A DNA stretch of 64,000 nt from Mucilaginibacter gossypii. GTDB lineage: Bacteria > Bacteroidota > Bacteroidia > Sphingobacteriales > Sphingobacteriaceae. The first letter of the stretch is position 1; every line of letters begins with the position of its first letter. The DNA lies in NCBI RefSeq assembly GCF_900100945.1, contig NZ_FNCG01000005.1, positions 124,001-188,000 on the forward strand, written 5' to 3'. The notes under the pieces are model-generated. The model saw only the letters and a list, made by a program, of their open reading frames with translations, ran no database searches and had not been told where the DNA came from. Shown piece after piece: positions 45,808 to 54,638 of the stretch. The translations under genes were made by a program, and so were the position numbers.

Positions 45808-46509
45808 TTACTTCTGTTTTGACCAGTTGCGTGCAAAATCATTGTAGCTTTCGCTTACCGGGAGCTCAACATTTGTAAGCCGCACCTTACGGTTTTGGAT
45901 AGACCGGATCTTATTAACAGGTACGATATAGCTGCGGTGAATGCGCTGAAATTTGGCGGAGGGCAATTTCTCCAATACCTTTTTCATGGGTATCAGCGTA
46001 AGGACGGTTTTATCATTAGTGATATGGATCTTGATATAATCCTCCATACTTTCAATATATTCAATAGTATCCAGGTCTATTTTAACCATGCGGTATTCGG
46101 AGTATACATACAGGCTTTCGTCAGTTTCGTCGTCGGCGGGCTTATTTTTGTACTTGTAATAATCAATGGCCTTTTCAACGGCTTTGGTAAAGCGTTTAAT
46201 ATCTATCGGTTTTAAAATATAATCAATCGCTTCCAGTTCAAAACCCTCATACGCAAACTTTTTATAGGCGGTAGTAAATATTACCATGGGTTTTGCCTGC
46301 AAAGAGCGCACAAGCTCAATGCCGGTAACATCGGGCATGTTGATATCAACAAAAAGAAGATCTATTGGGGTGTTTTTTAAAAATTCGGCGCCGGTTATAG
46401 CATCTTCAAAAGTATTAACCATTTGCAATGCCGGGAAGCGTGATACATATTCGCTTACAAGCCTTAAGGCCAGCGGTTCATCATCAATGGCGATACATTT
46501 AAGCACCAT
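45808..46509 (-). CDS. LytTR-family response regulator
   Basis: This 233-residue protein has an N-terminal receiver domain (acidic pair IDDE near residue 8, phospho-acceptor Asp in LLFVDINMPD about 55, Lys in YILKPID about 104) and a C-terminal LytTR DNA-binding domain (about 130-230, YRMVKIDLDTIEYIESMEDY, IHRSYIVPVNKIRSI). It starts 3 bases after the remains of its LytS-type kinase, which is truncated, so it may be orphaned or served by another kinase. Confidence 0.92.
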   Translation of the reverse strand: MVLKCIAIDDEPLALRLVSEYVSRFPALQMVNTFEDAITGAEFLKNTPIDLLFVDINMPDVTGIELVRSLQAKPMVIFTTAYKKFAYEGFELEAIDYILKPIDIKRFTKAVEKAIDYYKYKNKPADDETDESLYVYSEYRMVKIDLDTIEYIESMEDYIKIHITNDKTVLTLIPMKKVLEKLPSAKFQRIHRSYIVPVNKIRSIQNRKVRLTNVELPVSESYNDFARNWSKQK

Positions 46510-46512
46510 AAT

Positions 46513-46776
46513 TTAAGTTTGTAAAGTAAGTTGAACAATATACTCATTATTCAGGCTGCTTATATTTAACAAATGCTTGCCGGAATATAAATATTCCATG
46601 CGCTGTTTGATGATGTTTATGCCGATGCCGGTACCCTGGTAATCTCTTTGCCGTACACCAAAGACCCGGTTTTTGCAGTAAAATGAAATATTGCGCTCAT
46701 TAATATTAATCCTGCTATAAATAGCAGCAGGTTCGCGCTTGCTTACGCCATATTTGTACTGGCCCGGGGGTATTTA
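46513..46776 (-). pseudogene. Truncated LytS-type sensor histidine kinase (C-terminal remnant)
   Basis: Reading the minus strand between the stop at 46774-46776 and the TAA at 46513-46515 gives about 87 codons. They begin YKYGVSKREPAAIYS, then INERNISFYCKNRVFG and QGTGIGINIIKQRMEYLY, and end VQLTLQT. These are the N-box edge, G-box and C-terminus of a LytS/YehU ATPase domain. No start codon, sensor, or His-box part is present. A palindromic repeat at 46803-46882 lies next to the break. It directly precedes the LytTR gene, as an intact kinase would. Confidence 0.8.
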
Positions 46777-46802
46777 AAAAAACAGTGGAAAGGCTATGAA
46801 CA

Positions 46803-46882
46803 GTCTTAAGTTAAAAGTCTATGGTTCTAAGTCGCAAGGTAGTATACAGATCAACACTTCAGACTTTCGACTTCTGACTCAA
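46803..46882. repeat. AAGTC/GACTT palindromic repeat next to broken kinase
   Basis: The segment contains AGTCTTAAGTTAAAAGTC and, near its other end, CAGACTTTCGACTTCTGACT. This is the same repeat family as 13334-13382 and 51250-51335. It fills the space between the kinase remnant and the 3' end of miaE. Confidence 0.6.
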
Positions 46883-46885
46883 AAC

Positions 46886-47485
46886 TTACCCATGAATAGT
46901 TTCACTCTTACCGTAGTTCTGAATTACCTGGGCTTCATATTCCAGAAATTGTTTCCAGCGGGCTTCAACATCAATTTCTTCAGCGTATTTTTTGGCCAGC
47001 CGAATAAACATGGAGTAGTGGGTTGCTTCGCTTACCATTAGTTCGTGGTAAAAAGTGGCCAGTTGTTCATCATTAATATTTTCGGACAGCACTTTGAAGC
47101 GTTCGCAGCTCCTGGCCTCTATCATGGCCGAAAACAGCAGCCTGTCAATTAGCTGGGCTTCGCGGCCACCGCCGGTGATGATAAATTTTCTGAGCTCGTT
47201 CACATAGTTATCCTTCCGCTCGCGGCCGAGGATATAACCGCGTTCCAATATAATATCATGTACGCGTTTAAAATGATCCATTTCTTCCTGCACCAGCAGG
47301 GCCATTTCCTGTACCAATTCGCTCAGGTTTGGGTTTTGAACAATAAGGGTAATGGCATTGCTGGCAGCCTTTTGTTCACAAAAAGCATGATCGGTCAAAA
47401 TTTCTTCAATATTGCTCTCTACCACGTTTTTAACCCAAAGCGGATCGGTAGGCAACTGCAGTTTTAGGATGGTTTTCTCACTCAC
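46886..47485 (-). CDS. miaE: tRNA-(ms2io6A)-hydroxylase (MiaE)
   Basis: The product is 199 residues. MiaE is a diiron monooxygenase that hydroxylates the isopentenyl group of ms2i6A at position 37 of tRNAs reading UNN codons. The ferritin-like four-helix bundle has the iron ligands in two ExxH sets: VQEEMDHFKRVH and SEATHYSMF. The start is GTG at 47485. A TATCTTTG promoter box ends 5 bases before it, so the transcript may be leaderless. The gene is next to the kinase remnant and convergent with nothing. Confidence 0.88.
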   Translation of the reverse strand: MSEKTILKLQLPTDPLWVKNVVESNIEEILTDHAFCEQKAASNAITLIVQNPNLSELVQEMALLVQEEMDHFKRVHDIILERGYILGRERKDNYVNELRKFIITGGGREAQLIDRLLFSAMIEARSCERFKVLSENINDEQLATFYHELMVSEATHYSMFIRLAKKYAEEIDVEARWKQFLEYEAQVIQNYGKSETIHG

Positions 47486-47489
47486 AGTA

Positions 47490-47497
47490 CAAAGATA
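47490..47497 (-). promoter_or_regulatory. -7 promoter box of miaE
   Basis: TATCTTTG on the minus strand is an exact TAnnTTTG match. It ends at 47490, so a start site 5-7 bases on would fall at the GTG start at 47485. Confidence 0.5.
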
Positions 47498-47692
47498 GTT
47501 TTTGGAGGTGAAAGGTTAAAGGCGAAAGGTAAAAGGTATTTTTACCGTGGAAATAAAAAAATGAAGACCATCTTTATGGGATAGCCTTCGTTATTGGCGC
47601 TTGATCCGGTATGAGTACCGGTTGCCGTGTTTAGCACATCATGCCGGCAGTAAAAACCATACCAGCAAGGTTTTTCTATAGCATTAGTTAAA

Positions 47693-48148
47693 TCAACTAA
47701 AACTAAGCAGATCAATTGTAAATACCAAAACCGAATTTGCGGGGATGCTTCCGGCCGCACTATTGCCGTAGCCTTCTCTTGAGGGAATCACCAAAATAAT
47801 CCGACCGCCGGTTTTGACATACGGCAGGCCCGATTGCCAACCCTTAATAAGGCCCTGCAGGCTTTGGTTTATGGTGCCCGAGTCAAATGTAGTTCCATCC
47901 AATAGTTTGCCGGTATAGGTTACTTTAACGGTCGAGTTAGTGGTTGGATTTGCACCTGTTCCCTGGGTTACTATCTTGTAATAAACACCAGATCCATCAG
48001 CTGTAGCATGAAAAGCAGTGTCGGTACCGACATAAGCTTTAATTGCGGCATCATCCGTGGCTGCCTGTTTTGAGGCATCGAATTTGTCTTTTGAGCACGA
48101 GGTTAGGATCACCAATGGGGCGAATACGAATAATAGAAATTTCTTCAT
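47693..48148 (-). CDS. FKBP-type peptidyl-prolyl isomerase lipoprotein
   Basis: The product is 151 residues with lipobox ILTSC (Cys about 18). The FKBP domain (about 55-150) has VKVTYTGKLLDGTTFDSG, IKGWQSGLPYVKTGGRI, LVIPSREGYG and IPANSVLVFTIDLL. It should catalyse proline isomerisation in the envelope. It is a paralogue of the next gene at 48234, so the pair comes from a tandem duplication. Confidence 0.9.
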   Translation of the reverse strand: MKKFLLFVFAPLVILTSCSKDKFDASKQAATDDAAIKAYVGTDTAFHATADGSGVYYKIVTQGTGANPTTNSTVKVTYTGKLLDGTTFDSGTINQSLQGLIKGWQSGLPYVKTGGRIILVIPSREGYGNSAAGSIPANSVLVFTIDLLSFS

Positions 48149-48233
48149 TAGTTAATAGTTCTGTTTCTGTTTGGATTAATTTGACGCGCAAAAGCTACAG
48201 AACGCTACAATAATTGAAATTATTTTGGGAAGA

Positions 48234-48698
48234 TTAGTTAAATTCTGTTAAATCGACAGTGAACACCAATACCGAATTTTCGGGGATGCGGCCTACGCCA
48301 TTGGCACCATAGGCAAGGCCCGAGGGTACAATGAGCAATATGGTGCCGCCCGCTTTTACCAACGGGATGCCTATTTGCCAGCCTTTAATCAAACGGTCTA
48401 ACGAGCTTGAAAAACCGCTTGCTTTATCAACTACCATATCATTTAACAATGCGGCGGTATAATTTACAGTGACCAACGAATTTTCGTTAGGATTCCTCCC
48501 CTTACCTTCGGATAAAACCTGGTAATAAATACCGGAGGGGTGTTTCTGCACTTTGATCTGAGGGTTGGCCTTCAGGTAAACGCGTATCAGCGAATCATCT
48601 GTTTTGGCTTGTTTAGCACGGTTTAATTTCGCTGAGTTATCACATGACATTATCAGTGTAATAATAACCGCGCTTAGCAATAGAACGTATTTTTTCAT
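48234..48698 (-). CDS. FKBP-type peptidyl-prolyl isomerase-like lipoprotein
   Basis: The product is 154 residues from the ATG at 48698, with lipobox LIMSC (Cys about 19). The FKBP core is present (VTVNYTAALLNDMVVDKA, IKGWQIGIPLVKAGG, LIVPSGLAYG, ENSVLVFTVDL), but the DGTxFDS turn is replaced by NDMVVDKASGFSS. That turn lines the active pocket, so activity may be reduced. It lies between aspS and the paralogue at 47693 on the same strand. Confidence 0.87.
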   Translation of the reverse strand: MKKYVLLLSAVIITLIMSCDNSAKLNRAKQAKTDDSLIRVYLKANPQIKVQKHPSGIYYQVLSEGKGRNPNENSLVTVNYTAALLNDMVVDKASGFSSSLDRLIKGWQIGIPLVKAGGTILLIVPSGLAYGANGVGRIPENSVLVFTVDLTEFN

Positions 48699-48760
48699 GA
48701 AGGAGGGCAAATAAAAGCCCCCTTTGCAATAAAGGAGGCTCAGTGTATGTTTTGGGTTGG

Positions 48761-50506
48761 TTAAACCGTTGTTTTTATTTTTAGTTCGGTCATTTGTGCT
48801 TCGGCAATGGTTGATGGTGAATCGATCATCACATCGCGGCCCGAATTATTTTTAGGAAATGCGATCACATCGCGAATTGAATCCAAACCTGCAAATATCG
48901 ATGCCAAACGATCGAAACCAAATGCTATACCACCATGCGGAGGTGCTCCATATTCAAAAGCATCCATCAAAAAGCCAAACTGTTTTTGTGCTTCCTCCGG
49001 CGAGAAACCAAGGTGCTTGAACATCAATGATTGCAAGCCGCGGTCGTGGATCCGGATAGAGCCGCCACCAATTTCGGTACCGTTGATCACCAAATCATAA
49101 GCATTGGCACGTACAGCTCCCGGTTCGGTATCCAGCATGGCAATATCCTCTGGTTTGGGTGAAGTGAACGGATGGTGCATGGCATGATAACGGCCGCTTT
49201 CTTCGTCCCATTCCAGCAACGGGAAGTCAACAACCCATAGTGGTGCAAAAGTATTTTTATCGCGCAGGCCTAAACGGTTGCCCATTTCCAAACGTAGCTC
49301 ATTCAGTTGTTTGCGTACTTTATCGGCACCACCGGCCAGGATCAGCATCAAATCGCCTTTTTCGGCATTGAAAGCAGCGGCCCAGTTGGTCAGCTCATCT
49401 TCATTATAGAATTTATCGACTGATGACTTCAGAGTACCATCCTCATTGTAACGGCAGTATATCATGCCGGTTACACCGATTTGCGGGCGTTTTAACCACT
49501 CGGTAAGCTCATCAACCTGTTTACGGGTATAACCTGCGCAGCCTTTGGCGTTGATGCCAACAACCAGTTCTGCATTGTCAAAAATGCTAAATCCTTTGCC
49601 TTTAACAATGTCATTCAGCTCAACAAACTCCATCCCAAAACGCAGGTCGGGTTTGTCAGATCCGTATAAACGCATAGCATCTGAATACAACATGCGCGGC
49701 AGTTCAACCAAATCAATACCTTTTACAGTTTTGAACAGGTGACGGGTAAGGCCTTCAAAAATATTCAGGATATCTTCCTGGCTCACAAACGAAAGCTCGC
49801 AGTCGATCTGCGTAAACTCTGGCTGGCGGTCGGCACGCAAATCCTCATCCCTGAAACATTTTACTATCTGGAAGTAACGGTCAAAGCCGCTTACCATCAA
49901 TAATTGCTTAAAAGTTTGGGGCGATTGCGGGAGGGCGTAAAATTCACCTGCGTTCATGCGGCTTGGCACCACAAAGTCACGCGCGCCTTCTGGAGTCGAT
50001 TTGATCAGTACCGGGGTTTCAACCTCGATAAAATCAAGCTCATCTAAATATTTACGCACTTCCTGCGCCATTTTGTGGCGAAGCACCAGGTTGTTGCGGA
50101 TAGGGTTACGGCGCAGGTCGAGGTAGCGATATTTGGCACGCAGTTCCTCGCCGCCATCGGTTTCGTCCTCAATCAGAAACGGCGGCAGCTTGGCGGCATT
50201 AAGCACTTCAATATCAGTAACGGCAATTTCAATTTCGCCGGTTGGGATTTTGGTATTCTTGCTGGCCCGTTCAATTACATCACCGGTAACTTTGATCACA
50301 AACTCACGACCAAGCCCGCGGCTTTTTTCGCGCAAGGTAGCATCTGTATCTGTGTTAAATATCAATTGGGTTAAACCATAACGGTCGCGCACGTCGATGA
50401 AAGTGGTACCGCCCAAATCGCGCGATTTTTGTACCCAACCGCATAAAGTAACGGTTTGGCCTAAATGGCTGATATTTAATTCGCCGCAGGTATGAGTTCT
50501 AAGCAT
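48761..50506 (-). CDS. aspS: Aspartate-tRNA ligase
   Basis: At 581 residues this is the usual bacterial-type length. It has an N-terminal OB-fold anticodon-binding domain (about 1-110, [24 protein letters not shown]), class II motif 2 ([25 protein letters not shown] in pieces), a GAD insertion domain (about 285-420) and motif 3 ([15 protein letters not shown]). It charges tRNA-Asp (anticodon GTC). It is of interest here because the tRNA-like genes at 13201-13505 carry the same anticodon, C38 and discriminator G. Confidence 0.96.
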   Translation of the reverse strand: MLRTHTCGELNISHLGQTVTLCGWVQKSRDLGGTTFIDVRDRYGLTQLIFNTDTDATLREKSRGLGREFVIKVTGDVIERASKNTKIPTGEIEIAVTDIEVLNAAKLPPFLIEDETDGGEELRAKYRYLDLRRNPIRNNLVLRHKMAQEVRKYLDELDFIEVETPVLIKSTPEGARDFVVPSRMNAGEFYALPQSPQTFKQLLMVSGFDRYFQIVKCFRDEDLRADRQPEFTQIDCELSFVSQEDILNIFEGLTRHLFKTVKGIDLVELPRMLYSDAMRLYGSDKPDLRFGMEFVELNDIVKGKGFSIFDNAELVVGINAKGCAGYTRKQVDELTEWLKRPQIGVTGMIYCRYNEDGTLKSSVDKFYNEDELTNWAAAFNAEKGDLMLILAGGADKVRKQLNELRLEMGNRLGLRDKNTFAPLWVVDFPLLEWDEESGRYHAMHHPFTSPKPEDIAMLDTEPGAVRANAYDLVINGTEIGGGSIRIHDRGLQSLMFKHLGFSPEEAQKQFGFLMDAFEYGAPPHGGIAFGFDRLASIFAGLDSIRDVIAFPKNNSGRDVMIDSPSTIAEAQMTELKIKTTV

Positions 50507-50528
50507 AACAATGTTTTATAAAAGTCTG

Positions 50529-50536
50529 CAAAAGTA
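50529..50536 (-). promoter_or_regulatory. -7 promoter box of aspS
   Basis: TACTTTTG on the minus strand matches TAnnTTTG, about 23 bases before the ATG at 50506. No -33 TTG is seen, and an AAAGG-tract repeat fills the upstream side. Confidence 0.45.
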
Positions 50537-50596
50537 CATTTTTGAGGCGAAAGGAGAAAGGTAAAAGGAGAAAGGTAAGAAAAGAACAGGCCATCA

Positions 50597-51046
50597 TTAA
50601 TTTTTATTGAAAGGATCGGGATATTTTGGTGTTTGATAGCCCATTCTTTTTTTCAATAGCTTTATCCTTTTGAGCCATCTTTTGATATCCGCTGCAAACC
50701 TTTCTAAATCAAAGTCATCAAATTTGTATTTGGCAATTATTGCAATTGTTTCAGAAGCAAGACGTTCCGTGATTATTTTTTCTCTTTCGTCGTTTTCTAT
50801 CTTGATAAATTCATTGTAATCAAGCATTATATCCATATAAAGCAATTTCTCTTTTTTTGAATGCCTGATTCGTTGCTTGAAATTAAGTTCCGGATCTCTG
50901 CACATGAAAACTACTACAACCCCATTAAGAGAAGTGCCATAATTTCTTTTTTCGAAAAACTCTGTATATCCAAAGTCTGAAAGAGTATGAAGAACTTTAT
51001 CAACCCTCGTTTCCCAATTAGTATCACTTAACAGGCTAAATTTCAT
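50597..51046 (-). CDS. Hypothetical protein
   Basis: The product is 149 residues, soluble, basic and without signal. It starts with SLLSDTNWETRVDKVLHTL, includes a predicted beta hairpin (NGVVVVFMCRDPELNF), a helix with EREKIITERLASETIAIIAKY and a Lys/Arg-rich C-terminus (RWLKRIKLLKKRMGYQ). No known family is recognised. Base composition is more AT-rich than its neighbours, so recent acquisition is possible. It is isolated between aspS and the thiamine locus. Confidence 0.65.
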   Translation of the reverse strand: MKFSLLSDTNWETRVDKVLHTLSDFGYTEFFEKRNYGTSLNGVVVVFMCRDPELNFKQRIRHSKKEKLLYMDIMLDYNEFIKIENDEREKIITERLASETIAIIAKYKFDDFDLERFAADIKRWLKRIKLLKKRMGYQTPKYPDPFNKN

Positions 51047-51151
51047 AACTACCGGGGTTGTTTACTATTATAATGTGATTAAGGTTTATCGAAAATAAGT
51101 ATCTTATCCTATAAATCCGAAGTTCCGCATCCAAAATCCGAAATCAAAACA

Positions 51152-51159
51152 TATCTTTG
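51152..51159 (+). promoter_or_regulatory. -7 promoter box of the thiamine locus
   Basis: TATCTTTG is an exact TAnnTTTG match. It places the transcript start near 51166, just before the TPP aptamer. Confidence 0.5.
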
Positions 51160-51170
51160 CCTCAATAATT

Positions 51171-51370
51171 CTCAAGGGGTGCCTTGCTTTGGTTGCAAAA
51201 CAAACTGCAGATTGTTCACCAAACTGAAAGACGGGCTGAGATCATACCCAGGGAGTAAGTCAATAAGTACTAAGTTTTAAGCCTTAAGTCAAAGCGACTT
51301 TGGACTAACGACTTCCGGCTCACGACTTCCCCCCACACCTGATCCGGATAATGCCGGCGGAGGGATAAAG
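51171..51370 (+). promoter_or_regulatory. TPP riboswitch interrupted by a palindromic repeat
   Basis: The thi-box parts are all present: 5' GGGGTGCC (51177-51184), CTGAGA (51236-51241), ATACCC (51244-51249), ACCTGATCCGG (from 51337), GGATAATGCCGGCGG and the closing AGGGA (51361-51365). The segment between ATACCC and ACCTGATC is normally a few bases, but here it is about 87, filled by the repeat at 51250-51335. P3 is also long. The element lies about 75 bases before a TonB receptor and PnuC-type transporter, as expected for thiamine uptake control. Confidence 0.88.
51250..51335. repeat. AAGTC/GACTT repeat inserted in the TPP aptamer
   Basis: The segment shares the order CTTAAGTCAAA, GACTT, GACTAACGACTT and ACGACTT with the repeat at 13334-13382. 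Its ends GGGAGTAAGTC and GACTTCCCCC can pair, so the insert may form its own closed hairpin in the P2-P4 junction. Confidence 0.72.
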
Positions 51371-51444
51371 GTAAATAAGTTAAGTGTACTGCCGCGTTAC
51401 CCTGGCGCGCAGATGGTTTAACTCAATTTTTGTTTTACAACATT

Positions 51445-53898
51445 TTGAAAAATTTATTTGTGGCTGTTATGGCCCTGTTGTTGCCTGTTATGGCATCGGC
51501 CCAGCTTTCCATTTCGGGGAAAGTGACCAATCAATCCGGCGAAGCATTGCCCGGCGCAACTATTACTATTTTAAACCCGCAGCAAAGCACCGTTGCCGAC
51601 GCTGCAGGTAAGTATAGTTTTAACGATCTGAAAAAAGGCAATTATACCGTTAAAGCCAGCTATATCGGCTATCAACCTTTAACCAAAAGTGTTACACTTG
51701 CTGCTAATCAATCAATCAACTTTTTATTGGGCGGCAGTACATTTACTGCTGATGAGGTTACTGTAACGGCTACCCGCGCAGGCAAAAACTCGCCTACAAC
51801 CTTTACCAATCTCAGCAAAAAAGATCTCGAAAAAAACAACTTCGGCCAGGATCTGCCTTACCTGCTTAACCAAACGCCATCGGTAGTGATCAACTCTGAT
51901 GCAGGTACAGGTATAGGTTATACGGGGATCCGCATCCGCGGGTCAGACGCATCGCGCATTAACGTAACGGTTAACGGCATTCCTTTAAATGACGCGGAAA
52001 GCCAGGGCGCATACTTTGTTGATCTGCCCGACTTCGCATCATCTATCAACACCCTGCAAATCCAGCGTGGTGTGGGTACCTCAACCAATGGAGCAGGTGC
52101 CTTTGGCGGTAGTATCAACGTACAAACGGCTACTCGCAGGGATACCGCCTATGCTCAGCTCGATAACTCGGCAGGTTCATACGGTTCACTAAAAAACACC
52201 GTAAGCGTAGGGACTGGCCTGCTTGGCGGCAGGTTTAGCATAGATGGTCGCTTATCTCGCATCCGTTCCGACGGGTATATCGCCCGTGCATCATCCCGGT
52301 TAAAATCATTTTTTGTAAGCGGTGCTTATTATGGTGATAACAGTACTTTAAGATTAAACGTGTTCTCGGGCCATGAGCGTACTTACCAGGCCTGGAACGG
52401 CGTTGCCGATTATGTAATAGGCGATGATACCCGCCCGGATAACCGTACTTATAACGAACTGGGAGATATGGGTAACGGAGCCTTTTATAAAGACCAGGTT
52501 GACGATTACCTGCAAAACCATTACCAGTTGCTATACGATAAAAAGTTTTCGGATAAACTGTCGTTCAGCGGGGCCCTGCATTATACTCATGGCGAAGGTT
52601 ATTACGAAGAGTACAGGAAAGGTGATGCTGTGAGTAATTATGGTTTATCACCTGTCATTTATGGTACCGATACCATTTCAACCACTAATCTTGTTCGCAG
52701 GCTTTGGCTTAATAATGATTTTTATGGTGTTACTTATGCCTTAAAATATCAGCCTACTACCAAACTGAACTTCAATCTTGGTGGCGCCTACAATGAATAT
52801 AAAGGTGCGCATTATGGTAATATTATTTCTGCCGAAGAAAGTATAGGCGTTGGTCCTAACTATCAATACTATCGGGATGATGCAAAAAAGAAAGATTTTA
52901 ACATTTTTGGCCGCGCCGAATGGCATGTAGACAAATTTTTGTTGTATGCCGATATGCAATACCGTCACATTAATTATTCATTTTACGGTATCGACAAAAA
53001 CCTTAACAATGCCCAGCAAACAGCGCAGTTAAACTTCTTTAACCCTAAAGCAGGTGTTACTTACCAGTTTAATGAGCACAGTAATGTGTATGCCTCCTTT
53101 GCGGTGGGCAACCATGAGCCCAACCGAGATGATTATGTCGACTCGCCTCCGCAAAACCGGCCGAAACCAGAAAACCTGAAAGATTTTGAGGCCGGCTACC
53201 GCTTCAGCTCACCTGTTTTTAGTGGAGAGTTGAATGGTTTCTACATGCTATATAAAAATCAACTGGTATTAACCGGGTCATTGAATGATGTAGGTAGCCC
53301 GGTGCGTACAAACGTAAAGGACAGCTACCGCGCGGGTTTGGAATTCAGCGGAAAAGTGAAAATCACTGATCAGTTAAACTGGAGCGCTACCGCAACCCTC
53401 AGCACTAACAAGATTAAAAACTATCACCAGTTTTTCTCTAATTATGATGATGGCTCGCTGGTTGAGGAAACATTTGCCAAAACAGATATCGCCTATTCGC
53501 CGTCATTTACCGGTTCAAGCGTAATCAGTTACAGCCCTGTTAAAGGCGGGGAAATTGCTTTCATCAGCAAATATGTAGGCAAGCAATACTTAGATAATAC
53601 CATGAACCGTAATCCCGAAGGTTTTGGCATAGCACCTGATAATGCTGCTAATCCTTATGCTGCCAACCGTTTGCTGAACAGCTTTTTTGTGAACGATGTG
53701 AGGTTGAGGTACAGCTTCAGTGTTCGCTCGGTTAAAAACATAACTGTTGGCCTGCAGGTTAATAATATCTTCAGCGAGAAGTATGAAAACAATGGTGCTA
53801 CCTACCCGGATATTGAAGGAGGACATGTAATTAACTATAACTATTACTTCCCGCAGGCTCCGCGAAATTTTATGGCTTCGTTGAGTCTGGGATTTTAA
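51445..53898 (+). CDS. TonB-dependent receptor, probably for thiamine
   Basis: The product is about 817 residues. No ATG is suitable; the TTG at 51445 is chosen because it starts a normal signal peptide (KNLFVAVMALLLPVMASA, cleavage before Q). A CarboxypepD_reg-like beta-sandwich (about 22-110, SGKVTNQSGEALPGATI) precedes the plug (about 115-230, GIRIRGSDASRINVTVNGIP) and a 22-strand barrel ending in a terminal Phe (MASLSLGF). Control by the TPP riboswitch and the PnuC gene downstream indicates thiamine or a related compound as substrate. Confidence 0.9.
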   Translation: MKNLFVAVMALLLPVMASAQLSISGKVTNQSGEALPGATITILNPQQSTVADAAGKYSFNDLKKGNYTVKASYIGYQPLTKSVTLAANQSINFLLGGSTFTADEVTVTATRAGKNSPTTFTNLSKKDLEKNNFGQDLPYLLNQTPSVVINSDAGTGIGYTGIRIRGSDASRINVTVNGIPLNDAESQGAYFVDLPDFASSINTLQIQRGVGTSTNGAGAFGGSINVQTATRRDTAYAQLDNSAGSYGSLKNTVSVGTGLLGGRFSIDGRLSRIRSDGYIARASSRLKSFFVSGAYYGDNSTLRLNVFSGHERTYQAWNGVADYVIGDDTRPDNRTYNELGDMGNGAFYKDQVDDYLQNHYQLLYDKKFSDKLSFSGALHYTHGEGYYEEYRKGDAVSNYGLSPVIYGTDTISTTNLVRRLWLNNDFYGVTYALKYQPTTKLNFNLGGAYNEYKGAHYGNIISAEESIGVGPNYQYYRDDAKKKDFNIFGRAEWHVDKFLLYADMQYRHINYSFYGIDKNLNNAQQTAQLNFFNPKAGVTYQFNEHSNVYASFAVGNHEPNRDDYVDSPPQNRPKPENLKDFEAGYRFSSPVFSGELNGFYMLYKNQLVLTGSLNDVGSPVRTNVKDSYRAGLEFSGKVKITDQLNWSATATLSTNKIKNYHQFFSNYDDGSLVEETFAKTDIAYSPSFTGSSVISYSPVKGGEIAFISKYVGKQYLDNTMNRNPEGFGIAPDNAANPYAANRLLNSFFVNDVRLRYSFSVRSVKNITVGLQVNNIFSEKYENNGATYPDIEGGHVINYNYYFPQAPRNFMASLSLGF

Positions 53899-53900
53899 TA

Positions 53901-53957
53901 GGCACTAATTTTATATCGACGCAAATTTTACGAATTGGATCGAATTTCACGAATTGA
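53901..53957. repeat. CGAATTTCACGAATT-type repeat copy
   Basis: GGCACTAATTTTA, AATTTTACGAATT and CGAATTTCACGAATT occur here, matching the repeat arms at 2992-3165. It lies between the receptor and transporter genes. Confidence 0.6.
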
Positions 53958-53967
53958 GGATTAGGAT

Positions 53968-54600
53968 ATGAATCATTGGCTCGACCTATTCATTGAACAA
54001 ATAAAGGAAACTACCTGGCTGCAATGGCTTGCTGTTGCGCTGGGTATTACCGAGGTGCTGCTGGCCCGCGTAAATAACATATTGTTGTACCCGGCAGGGA
54101 TACTGGGTACGGCCATCTCGATATTTCTGCTGATGGAAGTTCACCTTTATGCGGAATCGATACTTTACGGTTATTACATTGTAATGAGTGTTTACGGCTG
54201 GGTATACTGGATTAAAAAAAGGGATGAGCCGCCAATTAAAATAACCTATTCTACCAAAAATGAATGGATAATAAGCTTAGCTATCAGTATTGTTGGGTGG
54301 GTAGTATTTTACTTCCTCATCAAAAACCTTCCTTCTAAGTATTTCACGCCATCAAATGTTCCCGGTTGGGATGCATTAGTGTCATCAACTGCCTGGGCAG
54401 GCATGTGGCTGCTGGCACGCCGTAAAATAGAGAACTGGATTTTTTTAAATGTCTCCAACTTCTTCGCGGTACCGCTACAGTTTTATAAAAAATTGCCGCT
54501 ATTCGCCATGCTCACCATCTTCCTGTTTATTATAGCGATATGGGGGTATTTTGAGTGGAAGAAACAGGTAGAGGCAGAGCGGTTGGTGGTTGGAGATTAG
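53968..54600 (+). CDS. pnuT: PnuC family transporter, probably thiamine (PnuT)
   Basis: The product is 210 residues with six or seven membrane helices. It matches the PnuC family pattern: WLAVALGITEVLLARVNNILLYPAG in pieces, LYGYYIVMSVYGWVYWIKK, and later SSTAWAGMWLLARRKIENWI with the conserved Trp/Asn sites that bind the vitamin. PnuC carries nicotinamide riboside, whereas members under TPP control (PnuT) carry thiamine. The riboswitch at 51171 points to the latter. The thiamine kinase gene often found third in such operons is missing. Confidence 0.85.
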   Translation: MNHWLDLFIEQIKETTWLQWLAVALGITEVLLARVNNILLYPAGILGTAISIFLLMEVHLYAESILYGYYIVMSVYGWVYWIKKRDEPPIKITYSTKNEWIISLAISIVGWVVFYFLIKNLPSKYFTPSNVPGWDALVSSTAWAGMWLLARRKIENWIFLNVSNFFAVPLQFYKKLPLFAMLTIFLFIIAIWGYFEWKKQVEAERLVVGD

Positions 54601-54638
54601 AGGTTAGGAAAAATGTTCAATGGCCAGGTTGTACCAGG

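Noticed and set aside
47542..47760. 72-residue minus-strand frame after the FKBP gene
   Set aside because: It overlaps the end of the FKBP gene in another frame and has no recognisable features; it may be untranslated tail sequence.
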